Shown here one piece after another: positions 33,928-43,121 of a stretch of 49,193 bases of DNA (within the stretch, counting starts at the first letter, position 1; every line of letters starts with the position of its first letter). A program made the position numbers and the translations under genes. The notes under the pieces are model-generated. The model searched no databases. It had not been told where the DNA came from and saw nothing but the letters and a program-made list of their open reading frames with translations. The stretch lies in the NCBI GenBank assembly GCA_029057785.1, contig JAIDZC010000025.1, positions 1 to 49,193 of the forward strand, given 5' to 3'. This stretch comes from Anaeroplasmataceae bacterium (GTDB lineage: Bacteria; Bacillota_I; Bacilli_A; Acholeplasmatales; Anaeroplasmataceae).

Positions 33928-35244
33928 TTATTCGTTTGTATTTTCAATTTCTTTTTCTTCTAGTTCCTTTTTCTTTTCTTTAAGAAACTTAGGTAGTTCT
34001 AGGCATAAATTCAAACAACAGCCTAAAACAAAACCTCCAACAAGGAAAACTGCAAGAGCGATGAGAATATTGAATCCACCCTCTTCAACTATAATAGAAC
34101 CAGCAGAAACTAATACCTTTGTGTTTGTTTCATAAATCTCATTATTGAATGCAGCGTAAATAGCTGTGAATTCTTGTAGCTCTGCATAATGAGCTTTCAT
34201 TCTAGATTCAAAGTTTGCTAGTTTCTCAGCATATCCTGCTTCGCTAGAAGCGTTAAGATATTTATTATAATCCTTAATTGTTGACTCAATTTCGGCATTT
34301 TCTTCTGTTATTTTTGAAATTTCAGAAATAAGTCCCTGAATAATAATTGTTTGCCCTTCATCACTAGAAATATCTTTTATTTGTTTTTGAAGATTATTAA
34401 GCTTTAAATTATTTCTTTCCAACTGACGCTCTAAATCCGCCAAATTATTTCTAACATTAATTAAGAATTCTGAATTTGGATAAACATATCCATTCAATTC
34501 AACTTCATTTTTCATTGCTTCTAAATCATAGCGAGTAAAATAACTTTCAATATCACTTTGAGCTACTGAAATAGTTTTTATTGAACCATCATTTAAAGTA
34601 ATTGTATGAGCATTACTATAAGTTGAAATTAGGCTAGCGTAGTTTTCAATGATTAATTCTTTTTGATTAATTAAAATTTCCATTTGAGAAGCATAGTCAT
34701 CTAATGAATCAAATTGCTTTAGATAACGGTCATAATCAATTAATTTACTTTTCTCTAAAACTATTTCTACAGGAATATCAATTAATGCTTCAAAAAAATC
34801 AACTGCTTGTTCTGTCGAACTAAAATATTTTTTCAAAATAAAGATAGAATATATCTCCGTTTTTACTGGTTCATTATTAATAGTAGCTTCATATTCTTGA
34901 ATAGAAATTCCATTATTCTTCTTCATTTTTTCAATATTAATAGAAGCAAAACTCTCATCTTTAGCTTGAGCCCTTTTCAAATTATCCAAAGAAATTAATT
35001 CTTGATATAAGAATTCTGTTCCATCAGGATAATGTCTTGTAGAATCATTTTCCATTTTAAAGGCATCTGGAAACTTCACTTGAAAAGTTGCTTGATACTC
35101 TACCTTTCCAGGATTATACAAAAATTGTACAAAAATCACTCCAATTAATGTAACAGCTAAGGTCACTGCTAACAATAACCATTTTTTTATAAATAAAACG
35201 TGGAATATCTCACCTAAGGACAATCCCTCTTCTTTTTCTTCCAT
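33928..35244 (-). CDS. Wzz/chain-length-determinant-like membrane protein
   Basis: 438 residues. N-terminal helix (LLLAVTLAVTLIGVIFVQFL) and C-terminal helix (ILIALAVFLVGGFVLGCCLN) enclose a long extracytoplasmic region rich in coiled coil (about 155-360). That is the layout of Wzz/YveK polysaccharide co-polymerases. The C-terminus is a short Lys/Glu tail without a kinase domain, and no tyrosine kinase or glycosyltransferases are nearby, so a link to capsule or wall polymer length is only an inference. Confidence 0.7.
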   Translation of the reverse strand: MEEKEEGLSLGEIFHVLFIKKWLLLAVTLAVTLIGVIFVQFLYNPGKVEYQATFQVKFPDAFKMENDSTRHYPDGTEFLYQELISLDNLKRAQAKDESFASINIEKMKKNNGISIQEYEATINNEPVKTEIYSIFILKKYFSSTEQAVDFFEALIDIPVEIVLEKSKLIDYDRYLKQFDSLDDYASQMEILINQKELIIENYASLISTYSNAHTITLNDGSIKTISVAQSDIESYFTRYDLEAMKNEVELNGYVYPNSEFLINVRNNLADLERQLERNNLKLNNLQKQIKDISSDEGQTIIIQGLISEISKITEENAEIESTIKDYNKYLNASSEAGYAEKLANFESRMKAHYAELQEFTAIYAAFNNEIYETNTKVLVSAGSIIVEEGGFNILIALAVFLVGGFVLGCCLNLCLELPKFLKEKKKELEEKEIENTNE

Positions 35245-35272
35245 CTCATTATACCTCCTACATATGGAATAT

Positions 35273-35301
35273 ATTATACCTTATTTGTCATCATTAGTCA
35301 A
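35273..35301 (-). promoter_or_regulatory. promoter of the Wzz-like gene
   Basis: Minus-strand TTGACT (35301-35296), 17 bases and TATAAT (35278-35273), about 30 bases before the start codon. Confidence 0.8.
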
Positions 35302-35307
35302 CTTTTG

Positions 35308-35808
35308 TCACTTGGTTGTAGAACCAAAGCCACCATTTCTGACTTCTGTCGTATCATCATCTAGAGTTATTCCATATTCAATAAAGATGCCTTGCATAAA
35401 GGCTTCCCCTTGTTTTAGATGAACCACTTTGTTTTCATTTGTATCATTTGTAATTTTCGCAAAAATATGCCCCTCATTATCGGAAAAATAATAATCACTA
35501 TCAATAATACCTACAGTATTATTTAATTGAAGACGATATTTAAATCCCAATCCACTTCTAGGATATAGTTTTAATACATAATTAGGTTCCATAGAAACTC
35601 GAATACCTGTAGGTATTTTAATTGTCTGTCCAGGATTTAATGTAATATCAAAAGGCGCATAGAAATCATAACCTGCAGATCCCTTAGTTGCACGCTTAGG
35701 AAGCTTTAATTGATTGTATATTTCTATTGCATTTTCCATTTCACAAGACTCTATAAAATTATTTTGTGAAACCAATTCAAATTTTGCTATTCTTTTAAAA
35801 TCTGCCAT
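35308..35808 (-). CDS. dut: dUTP diphosphatase, trimeric type
   Basis: 166 residues with the five dUTPase motifs in order: SAGYDFYAP (I), YPRSGLGFK (II), NTVGIIDSDYY (III), GEAFMQGIF (IV, with the conserved Gln) and RNGGFGSTTK (V). It splits dUTP to dUMP and pyrophosphate, keeping uracil out of DNA. An extra N-terminal stretch of about 30 residues precedes the usual start of the fold. Confidence 0.93.
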   Translation of the reverse strand: MADFKRIAKFELVSQNNFIESCEMENAIEIYNQLKLPKRATKGSAGYDFYAPFDITLNPGQTIKIPTGIRVSMEPNYVLKLYPRSGLGFKYRLQLNNTVGIIDSDYYFSDNEGHIFAKITNDTNENKVVHLKQGEAFMQGIFIEYGITLDDDTTEVRNGGFGSTTK

Positions 35809-35871
35809 AGATAAAGCACCTCAATTTCTCTTATTTCGATAAGTTATTTTATCATTTATAGTCATAAAAGA

Positions 35872-35900
35872 CAAGAAAAAAGTGGAGATTTCTCTCCACT
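35872..35900 (-). terminator. pgi terminator
   Basis: AGTGGAGA (35881-35888) pairs with TCTCCACT (35893-35900) around a 4-base loop, with a T run on the minus strand. Confidence 0.85.
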
Positions 35901-35905
35901 AAGAA

Positions 35906-37240
35906 TTAATGCTTTAATTTAGCCTCTAAAGATGCCTTTAACTCCTCATATCCTGGTTTACCAAGAAGTGCAAACATATTCTTCTTATATGCTTCTACGC
36001 CTGGTTGATTAAATGGATTTACACCTAAAGTGTATGCAGACACACCACAAGCAAGTTCAAAGAAATAAACCATATAGCCAAAACTATAAGCAGAGATATT
36101 AGGGATATTTAAACGAATATTTGGAACACCACCATCTACATGGGCAATCATAGTTCCTGTCATAGCCATTTTATTGACATAATCCATTGTTTTTCCTGCA
36201 AGGAAGTTTAGTCCATCTAAATTCTCCTTATCAGACTCAATTACGATATTAGAAACTGGCTCAACGACATTTAGAACTGTCTCAAATAGAGTACGCTCTC
36301 CTTCTTGGATCATTTGTCCTAAAGAGTGTAAGTCTGTAGAGAAGGATGCAGAGGTAATCCAAATTCCTTTTCCATCTTTTCCTTCAGATTCACCAAATAA
36401 TTGCTTCCACCATTCTGCAAAATATTGTAATCTTGGTTCATAGTTTACAAGCATTTCAAGCTTTTTACCCTTACGATATAAAAGATTACGAACAAGTGCA
36501 TATTTTAATGCATCATTCTTTTCTACATCCTCTTCTTTGTAGAATTTGTATGCAGCAGTTGCACCATCAAGCATTTCTTCAATATCTACACCTGCAGCAG
36601 CAATAGGCAATAATCCTACTGGTGTAAGTACAGAAAATCTTCCACCAACATCATCAGGTACTACAAACGTCTCATAGCCTTCAGCATCAGCCAAAGTCTT
36701 TAATGCACCTCTAGCCTTATCTGTTGTAGCATAAATACGATTCTTTGCTTCTGCCTTCCCATAACGTTCTTCCATATATTCTTTGAAAATACGGAATGCG
36801 ATAGCTGGTTCTGTTGTAGTTCCAGATTTTGAAATAACATTAATAGAAAAATCCTTATCCTTTAAATAGTCTAATAGCTCTACAACATAAGTTGAAGAAA
36901 TCTGATTACCAACGAAAATCACTTCTACTCCCGGATTGTTAAAATACTTTTTCAACATTTCAATAGCGGCTCTAGCACCTAAATAAGAACCACCAATACC
37001 GATTGCTAATAGCACTTTAGATTGAGCCTTAATTTTCTTTGCAGCAGCTACAATTTGTGCTACTTCCTTCTTATCGTATTCTACAGGTAAATCTAACCAT
37101 CCAATATAATCATTTCCTGCACCTTGTTTTGATCTTAAAAGCTGATGTGCAGCAAGGATGTCTTTTTTAACTGAATCATACTCCTTCTCATTAAAAAATG
37201 GTTTTGTTTGTGAAATATCTAAATCTAAATACTTTTCCAT
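35906..37240 (-). CDS. pgi: glucose-6-phosphate isomerase
   Basis: 444 residues, the shorter Gram-positive form. Sugar-phosphate-binding [14 protein letters not shown] and [16 protein letters not shown] are present, as is the conserved segment GGVPNIRL and the [12 protein letters not shown] motif with the catalytic Lys. It interconverts glucose 6-phosphate and fructose 6-phosphate. Single gene with its own terminator. Confidence 0.97.
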   Translation of the reverse strand: MEKYLDLDISQTKPFFNEKEYDSVKKDILAAHQLLRSKQGAGNDYIGWLDLPVEYDKKEVAQIVAAAKKIKAQSKVLLAIGIGGSYLGARAAIEMLKKYFNNPGVEVIFVGNQISSTYVVELLDYLKDKDFSINVISKSGTTTEPAIAFRIFKEYMEERYGKAEAKNRIYATTDKARGALKTLADAEGYETFVVPDDVGGRFSVLTPVGLLPIAAAGVDIEEMLDGATAAYKFYKEEDVEKNDALKYALVRNLLYRKGKKLEMLVNYEPRLQYFAEWWKQLFGESEGKDGKGIWITSASFSTDLHSLGQMIQEGERTLFETVLNVVEPVSNIVIESDKENLDGLNFLAGKTMDYVNKMAMTGTMIAHVDGGVPNIRLNIPNISAYSFGYMVYFFELACGVSAYTLGVNPFNQPGVEAYKKNMFALLGKPGYEELKASLEAKLKH

Positions 37241-37277
37241 AAATTGCCTCCTATTTCTTTCATTATACCACTTTCAA

Positions 37278-37312
37278 ATTAAAAAGAAAAGGTTTAGGCA
37301 AAACCTAAACCT
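37278..37312 (-). terminator. terminator of the YunC-YunB... DUF212 strand
   Basis: AGGTTTAGG (37290-37298) pairs with CCTAAACCT (37304-37312) around a 5-base loop, with a T-rich minus-strand tail. It lies after the DUF212 gene. Confidence 0.85.
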
Positions 37313-37318
37313 GAATTT

Positions 37319-37849
37319 TTAAATAAAGCTTACTAAAATGAAATAACCACTTATTCCAAAAATAACACCAAAAATCATTCCACCAACAACTTCATAAAAA
37401 TGATGTCCAAGTAATTCCTTGAGACGTCCCTTCTTTCCGTAGCCTAAGGATTGTTTTTCTTCCTCTGACATTTCTTGAGCAAAGTTGTTTAGAATTACTG
37501 CATGCTTTGAAGCTTCTAGTCTTATTCCCATAGAATCATGAATTGTAATTAAGGCAAACACCACTGCAACCGCAAAGGACCAATCTATACCGTTAATATC
37601 ATGCAGCTGGAATAAAAATAAAGATGTTACAAGTGTCATACATAGACAGGTATGAGAACTTGGAAATCCACCTGTATAAAAAAGATATTTCCAAACACAT
37701 TTCTTTTCCCTAATTGATAATATAGCAAACTTCAAAAGTTGACATATTAACATAGAAACTAAACAAATGCAAATAATTTGAATTGCTCTAGTATTTATAA
37801 TTTTTAAAAATTCTTCATAAAGCTTTTTGTCATCGGCTAGAAAGACCAT
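37319..37849 (-). CDS. divergent PAP2 family (DUF212) membrane protein
   Basis: 176 residues with four membrane helices. YTGGFPSSHT is the PAP2-like phosphatase signature, DSMGIRLEASKHA the conserved acidic/basic loop, and LGHHFYEVVGGMIFG the C-terminal His motif. Bacterial relatives (YuiD) are thought to be lipid-phosphate phosphatases, not proven here. The start overlaps the NifU-like gene by 20 bases, with AGGAGA in that gene. Confidence 0.85.
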   Translation of the reverse strand: MVFLADDKKLYEEFLKIINTRAIQIICICLVSMLICQLLKFAILSIREKKCVWKYLFYTGGFPSSHTCLCMTLVTSLFLFQLHDINGIDWSFAVAVVFALITIHDSMGIRLEASKHAVILNNFAQEMSEEEKQSLGYGKKGRLKELLGHHFYEVVGGMIFGVIFGISGYFILVSFI

Positions 37850-38099
37850 CTACTTCATCTCCTAATGCTAAATTTTTCACTTCAATAACCTCTGGAATAT
37901 TTTCCACCAATAATGCCTCAATTCCATCCTTTAAGGTTGAGTCCAATGCACCACAATCTATACAAGCGCCTAACATACGAATATATACAATTCCATCCTT
38001 AAATCCTATATATTCTAAATCTCCACCTTCAGAATTTAAGTAAGGACGGATCTTATTTAAAATTTTTTTAATTTGTTCTTCTATCTTTTCTGTATCCAT
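37830..38099 (-). CDS. NifU C-terminal-domain protein (Fe-S scaffold)
   Basis: 89 residues covering only the NifU/Nfu domain. The cluster-binding pair is GACIDCGALDSTL, preceded by NSEGGDLEYIG. It holds or delivers Fe-S clusters, like YutI in Bacillus. It lies 5 bases after the YutD gene and overlaps the DUF212 gene. Confidence 0.92.
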   Translation of the reverse strand: MDTEKIEEQIKKILNKIRPYLNSEGGDLEYIGFKDGIVYIRMLGACIDCGALDSTLKDGIEALLVENIPEVIEVKNLALGDEVDGLSSR

Positions 38100-38104
38100 A
38101 ATCT

Positions 38105-38743
38105 TTATTTTTTATTTCTCTTTCTATTTCTATTTTTGTTATTGTTGTAATTATTATTATTCCTATTGTTTTGATTAGGAACAAAGCCCGGACTACTAGA
38201 AACATAGCTTTGAGAAATCTCTGGTTTTTCTACTACTTTGCGAGGATTATTGTTTTGAGGCTCTTGTTTTGCAAACTCCTTTAAGTCGCCTGTAAGCTCA
38301 CCCTTGGGGATTCTGTTCAGCTTCTCTGCTTCAATAACAATATTTGGCTCTCCTTTGGGTGTTGTTTCTAAAACTATATTTTCCTTATCAAAGTTTTCCT
38401 TAGTTAAAGAATGAATTACAAACCCATCTGTTTTAGGCTCCTTAGGATTAGAAAGTTCATTTTGATATTCCTTATCAGATTGAATACGCTTCAAAATATA
38501 ATAAGGACATCCCATTGCACAGGAAAGTTCTAAATAATCTTCAATGAAGCCAAAATAGTTCTTACTTTTAGGATTCGTATCAAAGCCCTTTAAACGCAAA
38601 ATCCCAGAACTGATATCTCCAACAATATATTGGTATTTATCAAAGCATTCTTCTATGTATTTTTCCTCAAAAGCATCTAATCGGAAAGCATCTCTATAAT
38701 TGCTTTCAACCTTATACTGCCCTTTTTTACTATCTATTAGCAT
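38105..38743 (-). CDS. yutD: YutD family protein with Asn-rich tail
   Basis: 212 residues. The first 95 residues match YutD (DUF1027): YRDAFRLDAFEEKYIEECFD, YIVGDISSGILRLKGF and CPYYILKRI. The rest is a linker of charged residues and a C-terminal tail of Asn, Arg, Lys (about 187-212) not seen in the short Bacillus protein. The tail resembles an RNA-binding or disordered appendage. Function of YutD is unknown; it is a neighbour of Fe-S and YunB/C genes here as in Bacilli. Confidence 0.8.
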   Translation of the reverse strand: MLIDSKKGQYKVESNYRDAFRLDAFEEKYIEECFDKYQYIVGDISSGILRLKGFDTNPKSKNYFGFIEDYLELSCAMGCPYYILKRIQSDKEYQNELSNPKEPKTDGFVIHSLTKENFDKENIVLETTPKGEPNIVIEAEKLNRIPKGELTGDLKEFAKQEPQNNNPRKVVEKPEISQSYVSSSPGFVPNQNNRNNNNYNNNKNRNRKRNKK

Positions 38744-38827
38744 ACTACCACCTAGTGATATTATACCACAATTCCAAAAATATACAAAAGAATTCTTATT
38801 TAGTTTATTATTTACACTTAATTTAAA

Positions 38828-38862
38828 AATAAAAAGCTAGAATTAAATTTATTTCTAGCTTA
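38828..38862 (-). terminator. yunB terminator
   Basis: AAGCTAGAA (38834-38842) pairs with TTCTAGCTT (38854-38862), with a T run after it on the minus strand. The yunB stop codon lies in the stem. Confidence 0.75.
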
Positions 38863-39502
38863 TATTCGTTTTATTCATACCCAAATAATAAGGTATATCA
38901 TTATTTAAAATTTCTAGCGCAACTGGAATACTGATTTTCGTTTGAACTGTATTTGTTTGAAAAGGGATTACACTTCTTATGTTTAAGGCAATAATCATAT
39001 TAATCTGTAAAACTGTAGTATTTAAGCCATAGCTTTCTATATTTTTTTCGATAACAACATCCTGATTGCCTACCACCTCTAAATGAATAGGAACACGAAT
39101 TCCCTTCGAGAAAAAATAATTTAAGCCAAAAAAATACCCTAAAGGCAAATCTACAGTACTAAAATTTTCACCTTTATTAATAATATCTACACAACTCGCG
39201 ATATATCTAGAAATATTATTTCTCAAATGATTAATCGTTTTGACATCTAAATATGCATAAGCCACCTTGCCTGTAGAATCATAAGATTCACAAAGAACAC
39301 TCTTTCCATCAAGAAGCTCTACTACTCCTTCACTAATTCCTTCATCAATTACCTCTGTTGCATATCCGATGATTAAGGATTCAGTATATACATCCATAGC
39401 TTCTGAAAAATAACTCATCGAAAATCTGCAAGCATAAACAATGAATAAAATAAATAGGATGAATATACTAAAGCGCCAAGCGAATCTTTTCAAATGCTTC
39501 AT
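38855..39502 (-). CDS. yunB: sporulation protein YunB
   Basis: 215 residues. One N-terminal helix (about 8-28), then an extracytoplasmic domain with the repeated family layout: YATEVIDEGISEGV, then VDLPLGYFFGLNYFFSKGIRVPIHLEVVG and a C-terminal NTVQTKISIPVALEIL. YunB is made in the Bacillus mother cell under sigma-E and is needed for normal spores. It overlaps yunC by 35 bases, which identifies the pair. Confidence 0.88.
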   Translation of the reverse strand: MKHLKRFAWRFSIFILFILFIVYACRFSMSYFSEAMDVYTESLIIGYATEVIDEGISEGVVELLDGKSVLCESYDSTGKVAYAYLDVKTINHLRNNISRYIASCVDIINKGENFSTVDLPLGYFFGLNYFFSKGIRVPIHLEVVGNQDVVIEKNIESYGLNTTVLQINMIIALNIRSVIPFQTNTVQTKISIPVALEILNNDIPYYLGMNKTNIS

Positions 39503-39770
39503 ATACCTTTAATCCTGGTACAATGCCTAAACTCTTTGCATATTTTGTAGAATCAAATACTGTAGCATTAAATAGATCATCTAGGGTCTTTACCTTTACA
39601 GCTTTTCCACATAATACTTCTCTATCTCCATAAATATCAACATCTAAGGCGCCACACATAAAAAATGCTCCATATCCTTCTAGCATAATTAGAGTTGTTC
39701 CTTCTAGTTCTATTTCTACTGAGTTCAACTCTAATCCGTTTCTATTAAATACACCTTGTTTAATTTTCAT
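39468..39770 (-). CDS. yunC: YunC family (DUF1805) protein
   Basis: 100 residues, full family length. GYGAFFMCGALDVDIY is the conserved core, followed by CGKAVKVKTLDDLFNA and LGIVPGLKVYEAFEKI. GGTGATAGA precedes the ATG. A small protein of unknown activity that is found next to YunB in Bacilli. Confidence 0.9.
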   Translation of the reverse strand: MKIKQGVFNRNGLELNSVEIELEGTTLIMLEGYGAFFMCGALDVDIYGDREVLCGKAVKVKTLDDLFNATVFDSTKYAKSLGIVPGLKVYEAFEKIRLAL

Positions 39771-40010
39771 TCTATCACCACTATGTTTTATGCTTGAAAA
39801 TCTAAAAATATGACAAACTATATCAAATCAAATCAAATCAAGGAGTTTATTTGAGCTATATTTTTACAAATTCAAAGATGTTTCTTTGGTTTTTTACAAA
39901 ATATTTTGTCATATTGTTTGTAAAAAAAATAGATTTGTCTAGAGTTCCTATGAAGTTGCTTAAAATTAGGATTTATTATATAATGATTTTATAGACTAGG
40001 AGGTGAGCAT
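39771..40010 (+). promoter_or_regulatory. divergent intergenic region with plus promoter and ATCAA repeats
   Basis: Four tandem ATCAA units at 39822-39841 are followed at once by AAGGAG and a TTG-started 47-codon ORF (39851-39994) that is doubtful. The promoter for the gene at 40011 is TTGCTT (39956-39961), 17 bases and TATAAT (39979-39984), followed by AGGAGGTGAG. Confidence 0.6.
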
Positions 40011-40265
40011 ATGCAAACAATATTTGCCGCCATAGTTTCTATTGCTAAGACGATAGGTAATGCAGTTAAGAAGTTCTTTATTGCTATTAAGAATGTCTTA
40101 ATTTTAACCTTTAGACCTATTGCTGATTATATAGCAATCTTTATTCAAATCAAGAACTTTGTTGCTTGGTTTCCTATACTTCTTTATGGCATTGTTTTCT
40201 ATCCAGTAAACCATTTTTTTAATTCTTATCTTCTCCATAGAAAAAGAGGCTTAACTCACTTTTGA
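40011..40265 (+). CDS. small amphipathic membrane peptide, 84 residues
   Basis: MQTIFAAIVSIAKTIGNAVK and the following KKFFIAIKNVLIL form an amphipathic Lys-bearing helix, then a hydrophobic helix (VAWFPILLYGIVFYPVNHFF) and a basic tail. No signal peptidase site and no family I know. The strongest RBS in the region (AGGAGGTGAG) and its own promoter and terminator support a real gene on the minority strand. The N-terminus resembles leaderless bacteriocins or phenol-soluble-modulin-like peptides. A membrane-bound regulator or toxin of a toxin-antitoxin pair are alternatives. Confidence 0.6.
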   Translation: MQTIFAAIVSIAKTIGNAVKKFFIAIKNVLILTFRPIADYIAIFIQIKNFVAWFPILLYGIVFYPVNHFFNSYLLHRKRGLTHF

Positions 40266-40280
40266 ATTCAGCCTCTTTTA
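40241..40280 (+). terminator. terminator of the small peptide gene
   Basis: AAAAGAGGC (40242-40250) pairs with GCCTCTTTT (40271-40279) around a 20-base loop, followed by T-rich sequence. The peptide-gene stop codon lies in the loop. It may also serve the convergent feo operon. Confidence 0.75.
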
Positions 40281-40281
40281 T

Positions 40282-40491
40282 TTATTTAAGTTTCTGTTCT
40301 AATTTACATTGTTTTTTGTATGCCTTTAAAATTTTATCTTTACTAAAGGCAGAACATTGTTTTGCACTAGCACAATCCCCACAGGGACTTTTTTTATAAA
40401 CTCTGACTAAATGCCATATCACAAGTCCTATGATAATAGCAATAATTCCAATCACCACTGAATCAACGACGTTTACAGTTAGAACAGCCAC
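40282..40491 (-). CDS. FeoB-associated Cys-rich membrane protein, first copy
   Basis: 69 residues with a single N-terminal membrane helix (VVIGIIAIIIGLVIWHLV), then a basic stretch and SPCGDCASAKQC, the Cys pattern of FeoB-associated small proteins, and a Lys-rich end. The start is a GTG that overlaps the next small ORF by 29 bases. It is thought to help FeoB handle ferrous iron at the cytoplasmic face; the mechanism is not known. Confidence 0.8.
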   Translation of the reverse strand: MAVLTVNVVDSVVIGIIAIIIGLVIWHLVRVYKKSPCGDCASAKQCSAFSKDKILKAYKKQCKLEQKLK

Positions 40492-40618
40492 AGCTTTCTT
40501 CTTTTCCTTTCTTTTTCAATTGACGACTCATCACCTTGGGTAATATATAACGTACGCCAATCACAGCTAGTACTAATAGAACAACAATGATAACTACTGC
40601 AATATCTACACCATTCAT
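40463..40618 (-). CDS. FeoB-associated Cys-rich membrane protein, second copy
   Basis: 51 residues, starting MNGVDIAVVIIVVLLVLAVI and ending EESCGCSNCKRR. One membrane helix followed by a basic loop and CxCxxC. AGGAGGTAAG precedes the ATG. It lies 13 bases after the feoB stop and overlaps the downstream small gene, so feoA-feoB and both small genes form one unit. Confidence 0.8.
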   Translation of the reverse strand: MNGVDIAVVIIVVLLVLAVIGVRYILPKVMSRQLKKKGKEESCGCSNCKRR

Positions 40619-40631
40619 ACTTACTTACCTC

Positions 40632-42701
40632 CTAACAGAATACGCCCCAGATACCAATAACAGAAGCAAGTACCCAAGCTAATCCTGTTTCAAATAATAT
40701 GGCCTTCCACATTGCTTTACTTGAACCAAGTTCTCTACGCATAGCGCCAATAGCACCAAAACAAGGAGCGGAGAATAAAGTGAATACCATATATCCCATA
40801 GCACTAAACCCATTTCCATTAAAGAATGCAAAAGCTCCATTTCCAGCGAATACATCTCCACCTTCTCCAACTGCAGTAATAACCTCCATTGAAGATACTA
40901 CCATTTCCTTTGCTACTAGCCCCTGAACAGCAGAAACTGATGCTCCCCAAGAGAAATTCATACCAAGCATTGGTGCAAATAACCAAGAAATAGATCTACC
41001 TATATTTGCAAGTAAGCTTTCGTCGATATCTTCTACTGGCTTAAACTGATAATCCAAATTCAATAAAACCCAAATAATTACTGAGGACAAGAAAATAATT
41101 GTACCAGCACGCTTGATAAATGCCCAAGTCTTTTCCCATACATCCTTACCTACATAACTAGCACTAGGTGCATGATACTCAGGTAATTCTGTAATATAGC
41201 TAGTTGTTTTATTTTTAACAAAGAATTTATTTAAAAGGAACCCTGCTAAAATAATAACAGCTATAGCAAATATATACATAAGGAAAGTAATCACCCATGT
41301 GTTTCCTTCTCCCATCATAGGAGCAAAGATACCACCAATAAAACAAAGAATAATAGGAAGCTTAGCACTACAAGGCATAAATGGAGTTAACGTAACTGTC
41401 ATCTCATGCTCATTTTTATCCTCTAATGTTCTAGTACTCATAATTGCAGGTACACTACATCCTGTACCAACAATAAATGGTATTAAAGACTTACCACTCA
41501 TTCCAAGTTTTTTAAAGGCCCTATCAAAAAGGAATGTAACACGTGACATATATCCACATGTTTCAAGTAAACTAATGAGTAAGAAAAGTATCGCAATCTG
41601 AGGAACAAAGTTTAGAATTGCTCCCACACCAGCAACTGCACCATCTGCAACTAAGGACGCTGCCCATTCATGTCCTCCTGCATTTGTAATACATTCTGCC
41701 AACCATGGTCCTAAGCCTTGTACTTCATTAATCTCGACTGTAAAGGCGCAGAATGGAATAGCAAATTCGATTTCATTTCCACCATTGAAAAGTAAATCTA
41801 CGATACCTACTGTTGCACCACCAACAAATCCTACACTTAAAAGATAAACTAAAACCATTACCACTAAAAAGATTGGTATTGCTGCCCATTTATTTAATAA
41901 TACCCTATCTATTTTTTGTGTTAAAGAAGGTACTTCTTTCTTTTCAACAGATACATTTCTGATTTGTTCGATGTAATCGTAACGTAGAGATGCCATAAGT
42001 TGTTCTGTATCTGTATCATATTTCTTCTCTAATGTAGCAATGCTTGTTTCATATTCCTCTGCGTAGTATTTAGAATAATAACGATTGTCTCGTTCTATAA
42101 TTTTTACTGCTGCAAATCTTTTTTCTTCTACATCTTTATCTAATCTATCTACTATATCTTGAATTAAAGATTCAACATCATTTGGATAGATTGGCTTTTC
42201 TGTATTTGTATGAATTAAACGATCTGATTCATCAATTGTTTGAATTAGTTCTTTAATACCCGTCTTCTTTAAAGCAGATATAGAAACAACTGTTGTACCA
42301 AGTTTTTCACTTAAAACCTTAGAATCAATTTTATATCCTTTCTTAGCTAATATATCTTCCATATTTAAAACAACTAAAACTTTTTTATTTAATTCTAAAA
42401 GCTGAGTTGTAAGATATAAAGCACGTTCAATTGAAGTTGAATCAATAATGTTTATAATCAAATCTGGATTTTCGTCAACTACATATCTTCTACTTACCTC
42501 TTCTTCTGAAGTGTAAGGACTTAAAGAATATATACCTGGCAAATCCGTGATCTCCACATCTGTGCCTTTAATAATACCATCCTTGCGCTCTACCGTAACT
42601 CCAGGCCAGTTTCCAACCTTTTGATTCATTCCTGTTAAAACATTAAACAACAATGTTTTTCCAGAGTTTTGATTTCCTACAAGACAACAACGCTTAGCCA
42701 T
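40632..42701 (-). CDS. feoB: ferrous iron transporter FeoB
   Basis: 689 residues. The N-terminal G domain has GNQNSGKT (8-15; Gln where Pro is usual), [11 protein letters not shown] (G3 and switch II) and NMED (G4). A helical spacer at about 160-260 follows, then the membrane part with the Gate motifs, including [14 protein letters not shown] and [10 protein letters not shown]. It imports Fe2+ coupled to GTP hydrolysis. It is shorter than the E. coli protein because loops are trimmed. It overlaps feoA by 8 bases. Confidence 0.97.
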   Translation of the reverse strand: MAKRCCLVGNQNSGKTLLFNVLTGMNQKVGNWPGVTVERKDGIIKGTDVEITDLPGIYSLSPYTSEEEVSRRYVVDENPDLIINIIDSTSIERALYLTTQLLELNKKVLVVLNMEDILAKKGYKIDSKVLSEKLGTTVVSISALKKTGIKELIQTIDESDRLIHTNTEKPIYPNDVESLIQDIVDRLDKDVEEKRFAAVKIIERDNRYYSKYYAEEYETSIATLEKKYDTDTEQLMASLRYDYIEQIRNVSVEKKEVPSLTQKIDRVLLNKWAAIPIFLVVMVLVYLLSVGFVGGATVGIVDLLFNGGNEIEFAIPFCAFTVEINEVQGLGPWLAECITNAGGHEWAASLVADGAVAGVGAILNFVPQIAILFLLISLLETCGYMSRVTFLFDRAFKKLGMSGKSLIPFIVGTGCSVPAIMSTRTLEDKNEHEMTVTLTPFMPCSAKLPIILCFIGGIFAPMMGEGNTWVITFLMYIFAIAVIILAGFLLNKFFVKNKTTSYITELPEYHAPSASYVGKDVWEKTWAFIKRAGTIIFLSSVIIWVLLNLDYQFKPVEDIDESLLANIGRSISWLFAPMLGMNFSWGASVSAVQGLVAKEMVVSSMEVITAVGEGGDVFAGNGAFAFFNGNGFSAMGYMVFTLFSAPCFGAIGAMRRELGSSKAMWKAILFETGLAWVLASVIGIWGVFC

Positions 42702-43002
42702 TATTTTCCACCCCTTTTTTCTTCTTCTCAGGAATTACATATTCTTTAGTAACTGTAACTAAAATATTTTCCATATCCTCCTTACGTAAACACAACTGAT
42801 ATCCTCTTAATCCGATGCTAATAGGATCTCCTAGTGGACTTATCATTTTAATGTCAATTTCAACATTCTTTGTTAATCCCATATCAAGCAATCTTCTTCG
42901 TAAAGCCTTGTTTTCATTAGAAAATGAAATCAGTTTACCTGCTTGGCCAACCTTAAGCTCACTAAGCTTACAAGTTTCTCCGATTCCATAAATCTTATCC
43001 AT
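42694..43002 (-). CDS. feoA: ferrous iron transport protein FeoA
   Basis: 102 residues. An SH3-like FeoA domain with LSELKVGQAGKLISF, RRRLLDMGLTKNVEI, DPISIGLRGYQLCLRKED and a basic C-terminal tail of about 20 residues. It supports FeoB. Translation ends inside the feoB start region. Confidence 0.95.
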   Translation of the reverse strand: MDKIYGIGETCKLSELKVGQAGKLISFSNENKALRRRLLDMGLTKNVEIDIKMISPLGDPISIGLRGYQLCLRKEDMENILVTVTKEYVIPEKKKKGVENNG

Positions 43003-43026
43003 AAACTATACACCTCTTTCTATATA

Positions 43027-43081
43027 GTTAGTCTATGCTAACCATCTCTATTATACTACAAAAAAAGTTAGTGTCAACTAA
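43027..43081 (-). promoter_or_regulatory. feo promoter with two DtxR/MntR-like operators
   Basis: Minus-strand TTGACA (43077-43072), 16 bases and TATAAT (43055-43050). Inverted repeats flank it: TTAGT-4-ACTAA at 43068-43081 over the -35 box and GTTAG-6-CTAAC at 43027-43042 just after the -10 box. Half sites resemble those of DtxR/MntR/IdeR-type metal repressors, which fits iron-dependent control. The regulator itself is not in the window. Confidence 0.7.
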
Positions 43082-43089
43082 TTTTTTCA

Positions 43090-43119
43090 AAAAAAATAAA
43101 ACTATTCATTAAAGAATAG
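43090..43119 (-). terminator. terminator of the phosphatase gene
   Basis: CTATTC (43102-43107) pairs with GAATAG (43114-43119) around a 6-base loop, followed on the minus strand by a long T run. Confidence 0.8.
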
Positions 43120-43121
43120 CC

